This document shows, in pieces, positions 53,203 to 64,000 of a DNA stretch of 64,000 bases. Made by a program: the position numbers and the translations under genes. The notes beneath the pieces were generated by a model. It saw nothing but the letters and a program-made list of their open reading frames with translations. It searched no databases and was not told the origin of the DNA. Every line of letters begins with the position of its first letter. The first letter of the stretch is position 1. The stretch is taken from contig JANBPK010000919.1 in NCBI GenBank assembly GCA_027579435.1, positions 62,001 to 126,000 of the forward strand. Reading direction: 5' to 3'. Source of the stretch: Candolleomyces eurysporus (Eukaryota; Basidiomycota; Agaricomycetes; Agaricales; Psathyrellaceae).

Positions 53203-56053
53203 CTATGGATACGACCACAATACATTAAGAATCCACATTGCAAGCAAAGCAAGGAGAAGCCGCCCTTTCAACGACTTGAAGAATTCGACGATCTTCGCTG
53301 TCCCATCCGACCGTGGAGCTGGTGGTTTGGTCTCCGCTAGTCGGTCTATCCACCGTCTTGGTCGGATAGGTGTGTCCGGTTCAGTTGGAATCGGATTACC
53401 GTCCTGATCTTTCAGCGGTCGGAGGGTGTGCGATTCCGTCCGCGGTATAACCAGTTCTTGTCCTTCTGGCTCACCCTCCGGCTCCTCGCTGTCGAAAATG
53501 GGCCGACCAACTGTTGGTGCGGTATTTGGGAGAGGAAGCGTTGGCTGTGGTGGCGCTGACTTCGCGCAAATGCGGGCTGTTATCTCCCCGGTTGCCCATG
53601 CCATCCTGTCCGAAAGGTAGATGAACATGATAGACGTGACCACAAAGTTGATGGGACGCAATTGTGTGCCAGGGATGACAAGCAGGACTCCTTTGGTGTC
53701 CGCTGCGAGCCAGAAATGATATTGAAGGATGAATGTCTCCAATGAGCACTTGCCCACAAAAGCAAAGATGGCCGAGGATCCCGATCGGAGGATGACACTC
53801 GCATTCCTGAGGAACGCGAAAGCCAACACTGGAATGAACGAAATATACGGATGCCAGACGTTGTACGTGAACTTGGATTCTTGAAGGAGCTCGAAGGCGA
53901 AAAACCAGACCATTGCTAAGACGGAGCCCCCAAGAGCCGTCTTTTGGACTAGCGCCCATCGATGATCGTCCGTCAGGCGGAATTCCCGAAGCTTGCTGAC
54001 AGCGATGGAAGCCAGCATGCCGATGTATACGATCCATAAATCGAGCCCGACACGAAATATCCACTCCCTCGCCGACCAATGAATTTTGAATACACACTCC
54101 AGGAACAGGAAGAGCATCTCAACAGGCCACTTCTCGTGTACCAGCCAAGTGATCACTCCCGCCGAGACCCCGATTTTGGCGAGTAGGAATGGCGTTCGCT
54201 GGTTGAATTTGGCTCCGACGCCCATGGTGACGTAGATGATGAGGAACCACATCGTAACGAGGGGAGAAAAGTAGTAGGAGATGTAGTCGGTGTCCATCAC
54301 ATACGCCAGGAGAATGGTCAGCAAATTGAGGCGAATCATGACCTTGAAGACAATACAAGTCAATAGGAAGAGCGTATGAAAGTCACAACCAAGCGCTTAC
54401 CTGCGCAATGCGAAGAAAGCCAAAATCAGCTTTGCGGAGGTAGAATGTGGTGTGGCCGTAGCCCGTCATGAAGAGATAAGAAGCTACGAGAACTCGAATT
54501 GGGTTGTATATGCCGGATACTTTGGAGGCGCCGAAATAGTGATAAATAAGGATGGCGACTGCGAGTTTCGTTTAGTTAACATCACCAGAGCGTTCCGAAA
54601 CACGACTTACTCTGCATCCACCCTTTCCATTCATCTGTTTGGTCACGGTTGAGGAAACCAAGATCGCTGTCGCCTCGGCGAAGGTTTATGCAGCCGCAAG
54701 CAAGCGCAGCTAAGCACAGAAGCGAGAATGTCCATGAATTGAATTGTTTATGTTCCTTCAACCAGAGCCATGACCGGTCGGCCAAGTAGACCAGTATTAA
54801 GCCGATGCTCATGGTCAAGTAGGGAGTAATTGCCGGATTTAAGGGGCTTGAAAGCAGGGCGCGGCTGTCTGGCCAGTTATCAGTATGCTTCTAACGCATG
54901 AGGAGAAACGTACCTACCACCTGAGGAAGAGAGGTAGCATAGAACAGGAATAGATAATACAAGCACGGCGAGGAGGATGGTATGGGCTACATTCGGAGTT
55001 GGATAGCTGTTGCAACAGGTCTTGTTGAAAGGGAATTTTTTGGGTAATTGGTCGTTGCATCGCAGGTTGAGCAGGATGGACGCTTGTGATTTAACCAACG
55101 AGTCGGAATAGTGCACCCCATCTTCAGTGTTGGAAGGGTCTAGCATCCTATTGAAGACTAGGGGCAAGTATGCGGGCACTCGTTGTGGATTTGAGAGAAT
55201 GGAACTTAGTGGCGTCACGGGCGGATGAATGCGATGGAAGAGGTCGGAATTCATGGCATCTATGTCTGAGGGGTGCATTGAAGAAGCGCGTTCCGGTGAT
55301 AGTTTGGATGCGACCACTTGCTCGACTGGAAGCATGACGATGGTATCCGCTATTGGGTGCCGTGTTCTGGAAATCCCATTGAAGATATGGTCCACATTGC
55401 CCTCCCAAGCTGGTATCCCCCCGGAAGTACCTGCGTGACGCAGATACCATAGGCCCGAACCAAGTACAAGCAGAGCCGGTGGATTGGTATTCGCGCTACG
55501 CGAACCTTTGAGAGCGGTACTGATGTAGGTTCCGTTGAGGAATGGGTCCCAGTAGAAGGATATCCGAGTCCCATTTGCCGAAGACAATTTATGGTCTTGA
55601 TGTTTCTTGTCGTTACTCGGTGCAGTCGGCAAAGTTGGATCTAGAATGTGGGCGAACTGGAAGAAGAGTTTTCGTGTGACTGAATCTCCAAGGAAGACTA
55701 CTTCGCGCGAGTGCAGGCAGTGGGCGCCCTCTTCTACGGTGTATGAGCGTAGCATGCAGCCTGAATAATGTTTGAATCCGATGAAGAGTAATTGTCGAGG
55801 ACGGAACGGATGACATACCGTCGGGCTGCCAGTTGCGCCTTCCAGGATCCAACCACGACCCTCGATTAACCAAGGCATTGCAATAGTATGGATCGGTGGA
55901 ATCTATTCCCTGTGTTAGCACGAGGATAGTATGAAGGAAAGAGTAGACCACACCAAAGATATACCGTGCGGCACCAGCAAGGAAGGCGATGACGAGGGAG
56001 AAGATTCCAATATACTGTGGCCATGTGGGGTTGAGAGATATTTTCGGAGGCAT
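53203..56053 (-). CDS. CAS1: Cas1-type polysaccharide O-acetyltransferase
   Basis: Cas1 proteins O-acetylate cell-surface glycans in the Golgi; the Cryptococcus enzyme acts on capsule glucuronoxylomannan. ATG 56053 opens [20 protein letters not shown] with an immediate membrane anchor. The lumenal SGNH-type domain has the catalytic Ser in [17 protein letters not shown] and the D-x-x-H pair in [10 protein letters not shown], about 280 residues apart. After [10 protein letters not shown] come ten or so membrane helices of the acyltransferase part, for example [43 protein letters not shown] and [21 protein letters not shown] cytoplasmic acidic, Pro-rich region precedes a last hydrophobic segment ([18 protein letters not shown]). 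An upstream in-frame GTG is not a start. All motifs are intact. Confidence 0.92.
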
Positions 56054-56420
56054 CACATACAGCCCCCAGCCAGCCACTCAAGTTTAGAGCAGTGATGCCG
56101 TCGTTGTCGTTCCACGCTAGTCGAGAGTCAATTCAAGAGTCTCGCGTTTGCCTCAATGTGCCACGGTTCAGGGGTCGGCATCTGCCGACGTTGCTCAATC
56201 ATTTTAGGGGCGCTTAATCTGGATTACAACCGTCAAAACCGTTCTGGAATCAAAGCAGATCGACGAAATTATGTCATTCCAAATGTAAATAAACAAGAGC
56301 CATGGCATGAGCTATGGTATACGGAGTCCAGATATTAATATTGTCTACAAAACAGTGTCCCATGGAGTCCGACGCGCTGGAGACGGAAAATGTATCGTAA
56401 GTATGGGAGAAGAGGGTTTA
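56054..56420. other. Gap between CAS1 start and rhomboid 3' end
   Basis: 367 bp holding the CAS1 promoter and the rhomboid terminator, both on the minus strand. No gene or clear element seen. Confidence 0.5.
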
Positions 56421-58724
56421 CTAAAAACTCCGCTCAGTTTTCAATACTAGTTGTTGTAAGGCCTGTGAAGAAAGGGTATTAGTACTCTCGAATGGGATGG
56501 ATGCCGGTCGCTGCAGATGATACATACCAGTGCTGCAAAAATCAATTCGTAAGTTAGAGAAAGCCAAGCAATGATCAGGACACTCACCCTCTGCAACGGT
56601 TATTTGCTGCAGTCGGAATACATGAAAGATAGCGACATCCCGAGCAGGCTATTTAGGAATGAGTGAGATTTTCGTCCTACTCGATTTTCAGAATGGAGAC
56701 GCACCAGCATAGGGATCCGATGTGTAAAAGTTTCTGATAAGCAAGACGAACAAAACAATTGCAAGTGGGATCGCAGCCAGGCGGAATATCCACATGATTG
56801 TTTTGTGACGCTTTGACTCGCTGATGACTGGATAAAAGACGGTTCCAACAAGAAGACCCATCAAGAAGCCACCAATGTGGGCTATTATCACCGGATTATA
56901 ATGGCGAGGTTGAGTGAACCAGCATGAATTGTGCACTGCATACTACTTACCGAAGTTGTCGACGTCTATTCCAAAGTCAGCCCCGGCGAGCATAGATGTT
57001 TCAACAAAAACTCACAAGGAATGAAGCCAATCGCGACACCGATTATAAGTTCAATAGTCATGAAGACCAACTATTGATTGAAATTTCAGTATTGGAGGGT
57101 TCAGAGCCAAACTTTCAATTTACCTTGCGAACGGGTCTGTAGTGGTATTTCCAGTGAGCCACGAGGTCCACCCAAGTTACCTGAGCGGGTGACGTCAGTC
57201 GCCGTTAGGAAATAGAGGATAGGTCGTATACGTACTGCCAATGTGCCAAATATCGCGCCGCTGGCACCAACTGAAGGAACGCCCACTAGCGAGAAGTTGC
57301 CACCAAGAACGTTTCTGGGCAACAATGTCAGCACAAAGTAAGATTCGGAGCCAAATAACTCACCCGAATATCCCTGCGGCGGCATAGACGAGGAGAAAAC
57401 CTCCAGAACCCATCTCCCGCTCGATCTTGAACAATGGTGTAAGTCAAAATGGCTAGCATATGTAAGAGCATAACGCACCTGAGCTGAAAGACTGAGCTGA
57501 GCGAACATATTCAAGAGAAGGTGGATGATGCCAGCATGCAGAAAAATAGGAAGAATGAAGCTAAACGAAAACGTGTTGGTGGTACTCCACAGGAGAATGC
57601 GCGTTCTACTGACCGGAACCATTGATTGGGTTCTTGTCCACTAGGGATACCTGGGGTCGCAAAGTGAGGTCAAATTGAGGCTGGAAGGGCAGGAACACTA
57701 ACCGCCGAAACCACATAGATCACCCACTGTGCAGACTTGGGAGATGGGATTCTCTGTGTTGTTCATACCTGAGCAGGATATATCAATGGCGACAGTTGTG
57801 ATGTGATCCACTATGAAGCTTACATGCGATTGGAGTCGAAATTGGCACCTCTGCCACATTCTTCATGCAGGGAGGGAACCGGGAACCAAGGTTAATGAGA
57901 GCACTTCCTGACGGTCCCAGCATTGGGTTGATGAAAGGCTGCCGAGTTGCGCATAAGTCGTATATCATAAACGGACGTTCATTGAACATACCTTGAGAGA
58001 TATCGGGCTTCCTTGCTCCCTTCCGTTCAAAACCAACTCGTAGATGAAAACGCCGATCATAGCAATGGTCAATGCCCACACTAGATACGCAGTCGTCAGT
58101 ACGCATCCAAGGGCAAGCGACAAGTTGGACTGACCAACGTAAGGGCGGCTCTGGATTCCGATTCCTCTCTTTTTATTCTCGATTCTCTGTTGAAGAGGGT
58201 ATCTCCCGTCGTTGAAGAACTTGCCTAGTGGGCCAGACCTCTTGGAAGCACCAGCTGCATTCTGCGAATGGGGATCTGCATACTCTGTTGCCGGCTTATC
58301 AGCAATTACAGTATTTTGGAAAGACCGATTTGAAGAGCGCACCGAGATCCTGATAGCGACTTGACTTGGCAGGGTTGACTCCTTTGGTAACCAGTGCGTC
58401 CTGTGAGTCTTCGCCCGCCATCTGAGAAGTGAATTTTTGAGAGAAGGGGTAGTTGTTGGCGTTGCTAGGTTCTGGGAAGAGTGGTGCTGCACTCGAACCA
58501 TCCTGCGTCTTGGTCGCAATAGTGCTCACTGGGCTTGGTGCCCTGTTCAGATATTCGTCGCGAGCGCCGACCTCCACTGCCGTGTCACTGGTGCCTACTT
58601 CCGGCACGTCATGTTGCGGATTGTACTCCAGGACGCTTTGAGGTCGTTTGTTGTCTCCCTGAACATATCGGAGTGTCTCTGGGGTGTATAGTTCTGGATT
58701 ATAGTTTGGTGGTTGGGAAGACAT
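56421..58724 (-). CDS. Rhomboid-family intramembrane serine protease
   Basis: Rhomboids cleave transmembrane helices. ATG 58724 opens MSSQPPNYNPELYTPETLRY, then a 250-residue disordered cytoplasmic region. Helices begin at VWALTIAMIGVFIYELVLNG; conserved lumenal sequence follows (PFINPMLGPSGSALINLGSR, PCMKN). FILPIFLHAGIIHLLLNMFA gives the H-x-x-x-H-L-x-x-N motif, VGASGAIFGTLA the catalytic G-x-S-G, and DNFAHIGGFLMGLLVG the catalytic His. The last exons add a Cys-rich end (ACSGCRYLSCIPT, NNRCR) and finish LKTERSF at 56421. About ten introns, one of the final exons being only five bases long. All catalytic residues are present, so it should be active. Substrate unknown. It shares a promoter with IRC3. 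Confidence 0.9.
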
Positions 58725-58900
58725 TGAAGAGAGTGTGGAGACCAGAGGCTGAGAGTGACGGCCTTCTTAACGCAATTCTGAACCTGCGAAGTCGGGCACG
58801 ATCACCCGTTTTGCCAGTGCAGGGGCACAGCATGACGCCGCGCCACGCGCAGTTAAACACCCCATTTGGTGCGCGACCAACATCGTTCTCCCTCAACGTC
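58725..58900. promoter_or_regulatory. Shared divergent promoter rhomboid / IRC3
   Basis: 176 bp between divergent starts, GC-rich, without a recognised element. Confidence 0.5.
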
Positions 58901-61517
58901 ATGTCCAGCCTGCGATGTAGTCGCGCAGTTCTCCGCTATCCTCGGTATCTCAGATTGAGCCATACCAGTGCTACTGGCTCAATCGTTCTACGGCCATACC
59001 AGGAGGATTGCATCCAAGAATGCCTCGACTGGCTGGACCAGGGCGCGACGCGACTTGGGGTCTCGTTACCGACTGGCTCAGGAAAGACCACTGTGTTCAT
59101 TTCACTCCTCTCGAGGCTTTCACCCCGAAATGAGAATGCCAAACGAGCTATAGTTGTCGTTAACAGCGTGGAACTGGCGAGGCAGTCCGCAGCTCAGGCG
59201 TCACGTATGTTTCCTGACTGGACTGTCGAAATTGAGCAAGGAGCCAAGCACAAAGCCACGGGTTTGGCGGATTTGTGAGTCCGCGTAATTTGGGATATGA
59301 TTGTAGCAATCTCTCAACATCTCTCAGTACCGTTGCCACATACCAGACCTTGCTCAACCCAGAGCGCCTGGCCAAATTTGACCCTCAAAAAACCAAGGCC
59401 GTTATAATTGACGAGGCGCATCATGCAGCAGCTCCATCGTAGGTCAAGTCGTTGAAAAGTACATAACTTGCTCTAAGAACCATCTCTTTCAGTTACCGGA
59501 AGCTATTATCTCACTTCCATCCTGACGTTCGCCACCCCGATCCTGACCACAGCCCCCAAGCTGAACGAGACCGGGTCCCGGTCCTTGGCTTTTCTGCGAC
59601 ATTTAGTCGACACGATGGCCTCGCCCTCGGTTCTGTATTCGAGCGAATCGTGTATCATCGTGATGTTTTGCAGATGATCAATGAAGACTGGTCAGTTTAC
59701 TTCTTCCTTATGACTTATTCCAGCTCATCCGTCTTCTCCAGGCTTTGCGATGTCAGACTAACGTCAGTTCGCGTAAATTTGGATTTGAACACAGTTGCTT
59801 TGAACAAAAATGGAGACTTTGCTTCCGCCTCGCTCGCTCGCGTGATGAATACGCCAACCATGAATGAGCTTGTTGTCAGGACTTGGCTAGACCGAGCAGG
59901 TACGGTGCTGTTTAGTGAAAATGGCTGCATTACTAATGCCTTCAACTAGCCGCCTGCAAGTCTACGTTGATCTTTTGCGTCAACGTGGCACATGTACAGG
60001 ATCTGACGAACGCCTTCCGCAAGTACGGCGTCGATGCTCGATTCTTGACCGGCCGGACGAACGTCACCGCCCGCAAAGAGCTTGTCGCCTCCTTTAAAGC
60101 TGGAGAATTTCCAGTTCTGATCAATTGTGGTCAGTTGTCTTCGGCCTTACATCCTCCCTCGGGATTAACGTGTCTGCTTTCTAGCTGTCCTGACGGAGGG
60201 TGCCGACATACCGAATATCGACTGTGTGATTGTCGCTCGGCCCACGCGTTCGAAAAACATATTCTCTCAAATGGTGAGTTCAGGTCCAGGTCTTCTTCGT
60301 CTGCGAGAGGCCTCAATGCATTCTGTTCCGACGGTAGATCGGGAGAGGCCTACGACTCTCACCAGAGACAGGGAAGGAAGACTGTCACATCATTGACTAT
60401 GTTGACACAGTAAATCGCGTATCCAGCGTCATGTCTGTCCCGACGCTGCTGGGCCTCGACCCTATGAAGTTGAACTTGGAAAGTGAGTCATATCTTCGAA
60501 ATTCGCTTCCAATACCATACTCACCTGACCCTTCCGGTAGACGAACCACTATCTACACTCCAAAAGGAATTGAAGGAACCGAGTTTATCTATTGATACAC
60601 CCGATACACCCATTGACGCACAAGCCCGCTCTGTGACCTACGAGGATCACGAAAGCTTGCAATCCCTATCTAACTCTTTGAAAGGCAAAGAGATTCAGAT
60701 TAGACAAATCAGCCGTTTCGCTTGGGTAACCTGTAAGAAGGACACCTACGTGCTGCAAAGCTTCAAAGCGGTTAAAGTGAAAATTTCTCGATCGAAGGAT
60801 CCTGGTAAAAGATTCTGTCTGAATTTTGTTTCTCCACACGACTAACGTCCACATGCAGAGCAACCGTTTGTCGTCAAGCTCCATCGCTGGATTCATCGTG
60901 ACGGAAAGAGGATTGAGGTCACCCTGACTCTCCAAACGGCATCGTCACTCGAGGATGCCGTGCACGGAGCTGACACCTGTGTCCAGGAGAGACTCGGAAT
61001 CGATTGGCAAACGTTTGTTTCCTCTCTTCCATTCGCGTTCATTTTCCTAACAGTGTTATCACAGCTTGTTGCATTCAGCATCCTGGAGAAAAAAGGGCCC
61101 GACAACCACACAAGTCAAGCAGATCATGGAACACTTCTCAAAGACTTCAGTCAATGTAGGGACCTTCCTCTCCGCCGTCGGTTTGAAACTCGGAGAAGAC
61201 CAGGAGGATCCGACAGCGAAACAAATCGAAGACCGAATCAAGCTTATGAATAGAGGGCAACTTTTCGACGCAATTACTCGCCTCAAACACCGAGCCGATG
61301 TAAGTTTTTCCACAATTTTATTCAAAATCTCAAATTTATCAACTATTCGAAGAAACACTATGCAAGAGAAGGTCAGGCGATGGAGCAAGAGATGCGAAGG
61401 CAGTTCAAGATACAACAAAAGGAAGCAAAGAGGACGCTGCGCGAAACTGTGGCCGTTGGCCCGTTGCATATGTCACACGTCCTCAACGCCGAGCCCTTCA
61501 CAACTTCTTCATTGTAG
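58901..61517 (+). CDS. IRC3: Mitochondrial DEAH-type helicase Irc3
   Basis: Irc3 is an SF2 branch-migrating helicase that keeps mitochondrial DNA intact. ATG 58901 opens [20 protein letters not shown], a basic presequence. Motifs in order: [16 protein letters not shown] (Q-like), Walker [48 protein letters not shown] in [67 protein letters not shown], and motif [23 protein letters not shown] long C-terminal region ([35 protein letters not shown]) is typical of the family. It ends PFTTSSL at 61517. The last 20 bp of the coding sequence overlap, on the opposite strand, the end of the pseudouridine gene. Confidence 0.9.
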
Positions 61518-64000
61518 TCAGGAGCGGCGACACTGCCTCACGACTCTGGAGGGTCAGGACCGCTGCCTGCTGAGCGGTGTTGACGATGTTCTCCAGACCT
61601 TGCGGGTCATAGATTTGGTTCCCTTCATTAGAAATTCCTGCGATCAGCGTTCCGACGAAAGAATCGCCTGCGCCAGTAACATTGGTGGGGGATTCAACCT
61701 TGAAGGCAGGGAAATGCCTCAATACCACGATGTCCTTGTTCCTCCCATGTGCCACCACACATCGTTTCGCGATATTAGATTTTTGACTCGCGAAGCCGGT
61801 GGATGCTGCCACGTTCCCTGGGATGTGCATCACTGCGATGGCTCCATTGGGCCCACACTTGATCCAGATATGTTGGAAGAATGGAAGAAGGTTTACGGCA
61901 ATTTGCGCAATACCCTGGTCGATCAAGAAAGCGAGGGTACCTTTGGAGGTATCAGCATCGTCCACCGACCTCCTGGCCAGTTGTTCCAGCTCCATTCGGA
62001 AGTTGGATCCCAAAGAGAGGTTGTCAATGCAACTCCACCACCATCCGCTGGCCATCAAGTCGTAGTCTTCTGATTGAGCTTGTTGGTATACTTCCAGCAA
62101 TTCGAGGATGTTTGGAGTGAAATGGGTAATCGGTGCCTGAGTTGAACCTTGGTCGATGGCGGCTTTCACTGCTGGCAAGATTCTTGAAGACTTGTAGACC
62201 GAGGTTGGCTCACTAGAAAGTGGTTCAGTTATCAGTTCCAAGGATCTAGCTGGGGTTTCCTACAAAAGCGCTGCAGTCCACATGTCAACTATTAGATATT
62301 CAACCAATTATAGATGTTTTGACATACCTTTAATGCCATGTTTGTGAGTGTGGTCGACCAGACGCTTAATTGTGTCCGATTTCAAGTTGCCATCGAAGAC
62401 AACGAATTCCGGAGTGTGTCTCTGTAACTGGGGAATGATCTGATTTGACAGTGATAAGCATTCAAGTCCACGGGTTGAAGGGAGGGATGCCTACCGAGTC
62501 GGGCGAAAAGTTGTCGGTGATGTCCATATCAGAGACCCCACCAATAAGAGCGCCTTGCCCATCGAGAACCATGTTACAAACGGCAGTATGCTCATGCATA
62601 GGAACGAGGCCATCAGTCCGCATCCCAGATCGAGAAATCTGTTCAGCCAGGATGTGGCCAAATGAATCCTCTCCAATCGGCGCGACCAATAACGAGCTCG
62701 TTCCAGGATACGCGGTGCTTGTAACCCTGGTTGCGGCTTCAGCGATGTTCCTAGCCACGCCGCCGAGCGTCAGGTTCACTGTCCCGGGGATGGTGGAATG
62801 GGGTGCCAGCGCAGGATTCACATCTCTTTTCCCTTGTGCGATGATATCAATCGCAGCACAACCGACGACGACGACATTGGCGGGTTTCTGTTAGATGTAA
62901 CATTGTCAAATTGCGTACGTCAAGCAAAATTGGCCGTTGCTCACAGGGTGAAGTTCGCTCAGACCAGGACTCTTCGCAGTGTCCTGGAAGACATTAGGCT
63001 CAACTGTGGCATCCTTTTTCACGGAATGGGGTTCGCTTGGTTGAAAAGTGGCCTGATAACGAACGTTGAGCTGGGGGCTGAGGTGGAGATTAATATGCGT
63101 GGACAAACCGAGGCACCCTGAAGCTGAGAATATTGAACGGCAATTCGTCCACCTGAGAATGGACATCAGCATCTCTTACTAGGAGCTGACTTGGCGGAAT
63201 GTTACTGACCAACGAGTGCGTTATTCTTAAGAAGAGCGATATTGGACTCCAGTGATTGTCCTCCACTAAGTTCACGAATCCTGTTGAGCAGCCATGGAGT
63301 AACGTCGTTACCAGCATCTGCCATCCCATTTTGCTCGGATTCTGATATTGCTTGACTTATGTGTTGCTCGATAGTTTCTCCAACCTCATGGTAGTCCTCA
63401 GGGATAGGCACGGCAAACATAACACCGTTTTCCATGCCGAGGCGCCATTGGTCATCTGAACCCGTCAGCCGAAACGCTTCTCAAGAACACTCGAGGATGC
63501 TCTTACGGAGAATTTCAGCAGCGATCTTAGGGTTTGCGGTGTTCCAAGGGACCTAGAAATAGGTATGGAATTAGACTCGGGTAACCGAAATTTAAGGCGG
63601 AAGCAAGGCTATACCTTAAAGCCACTTTTCGTTGAGAAGAACGCTGGGAAGTCATTTGTTTCGCTGTAGGCGACCACAGGGACCCCAAGGGTTTCCTGGA
63701 AACGATAAATTTCGTGCGCGGAGAATGATTGTGATGATTTACCATGTACTCGAGCGTCCTTGTCAGGATATCAGCCTCCGAATGGGTTACTGTATGACAA
63801 ATGTATTTACCGCTTGATATCAAGAATGGATTTTACGCCGGAGGAAACCAGGCCAACGGGGCATCGTGACAATTCATGCAAGTCGGCGGAAATGTCCAGC
63901 GCTAAGATCACCGTCGTTAGATAATAATGGACGTCAAATAGATAAGAAACATACAGTTCTCTCCACCTCGATGAACGCCACCCATACTATAATAGGGATA
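61498..64000 (-). CDS. Pseudouridine-5'-phosphate glycosidase / pfkB kinase fusion (5' end outside window)
   Basis: This bifunctional protein degrades pseudouridine: the kinase makes pseudouridine 5'-phosphate and the glycosidase splits it to uracil and ribose 5-phosphate. Only the 3' part is in the window. The glycosidase half reads GGVHRGGENS, ALDISADLHELSRCPVGLV, SSGVKSILDIKR, TLEYMVN-type exons, FPAFFSTKSGFK, then GVMFAVPIPEDYHEVGETIE and NDVTPWLLNRIRELSGG. The kinase half has NPALAPHSTIPGTVNLTLGG, VARNIAEAATRV, LLVAPIGEDSFGHILAEQI, HTAVCNMVLDGQGAL and the pfkB active-site motif NVTGAGDSFVGTLIAG with its catalytic Asp. It ends [10 protein letters not shown] at 61498, overlapping IRC3 by 20 bp. 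The fusion is known in fungi. Exon edges upstream of 63.5 kb are partly inferred. Confidence 0.9.

Noticed and set aside
56075..56077. Upstream start adding residues MAGWGLYV to CAS1
   Set aside because: The codon is GTG; the first in-frame ATG is at 56053.
1..64000. CRISPR arrays, transposons, provirus or horizontally acquired islands
   Set aside because: No spaced repeats, terminal inverted repeats, transposase, integrase or reverse transcriptase motifs were seen, and intron-rich fungal genes fill the window.

Overview
The window is nuclear DNA of a filamentous basidiomycete, most likely an Agaricomycotina species. Nearly every gene is split by many short GT-AG introns of about 40-65 nt, intergenic gaps are short, and the gene set fits that group: NADPH oxidase A, cytochrome-b5-fused sphingolipid desaturase, a Cas1-type O-acetyltransferase, the Polycomb protein EED, and a pseudouridine glycosidase/kinase fusion. 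I cannot name the species. I saw no tRNA, rRNA, CRISPR array, transposon or provirus.

Layout, left to right. 0.3-9.4 kb: EED (-), complex I NDUFA11 (+), a Rap1-like BRCT/Myb protein (-), RPS16 (-), mitochondrial uL4m (+), RAD51 (+). 9.7-21.1 kb: SER3 (-), HIS7 (+), PAL1 (-), sphingolipid desaturase (+), RPL13 (-), a MetE-like methyltransferase (+). 22.2-26.2 kb: a tandem pair of paralogous single-pass membrane proteins of unknown function. 26.7-34.1 kb: an unknown protein (-), TAF5 (-), MAD2 (+), NoxA (+). 34.5-46 kb: a Bck1-like MAPKKK (-), NUP170 (+), a RING-CH ligase (-), a mitochondrial carrier (+). 46-64 kb: a degenerate REX4-type exonuclease, a PPR-like mitochondrial protein, STS1/CUT8, CAS1 and a rhomboid (all -), IRC3 helicase (+), and a pseudouridine glycosidase/kinase fusion (-) whose 5' end leaves the window.

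The dominant architecture is divergent gene pairs sharing a 104-268 bp promoter. There are eight: EED/NDUFA11, RPS16/uL4m, SER3/HIS7, PAL1/desaturase, TAF5/MAD2, MAPKKK/NUP170, RING-CH/carrier and rhomboid/IRC3. Some partners share a process (two ribosomal proteins; two amino-acid enzymes), so co-regulation is plausible. A CACGTG element recurs 60-140 bp upstream of several starts, and RAD51 also carries a MluI cell-cycle box.

Most is housekeeping. The items that deserve attention are: a MAPKKK whose Bck1-type pre-kinase segment lies after the kinase domain; a REX4-family protein that has lost its catalytic acidic residues but is otherwise intact; the tandem receptor-like membrane proteins with doubled ectodomain modules and a conserved PPxY tail; and a Rap1-like protein with two BRCT and two Myb-like segments. 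Nine single Ns sit in the sequence, mostly beside homopolymers. Seven of the eight within genes behave as one surplus base, so apparent frameshifts there are assembly artefacts.
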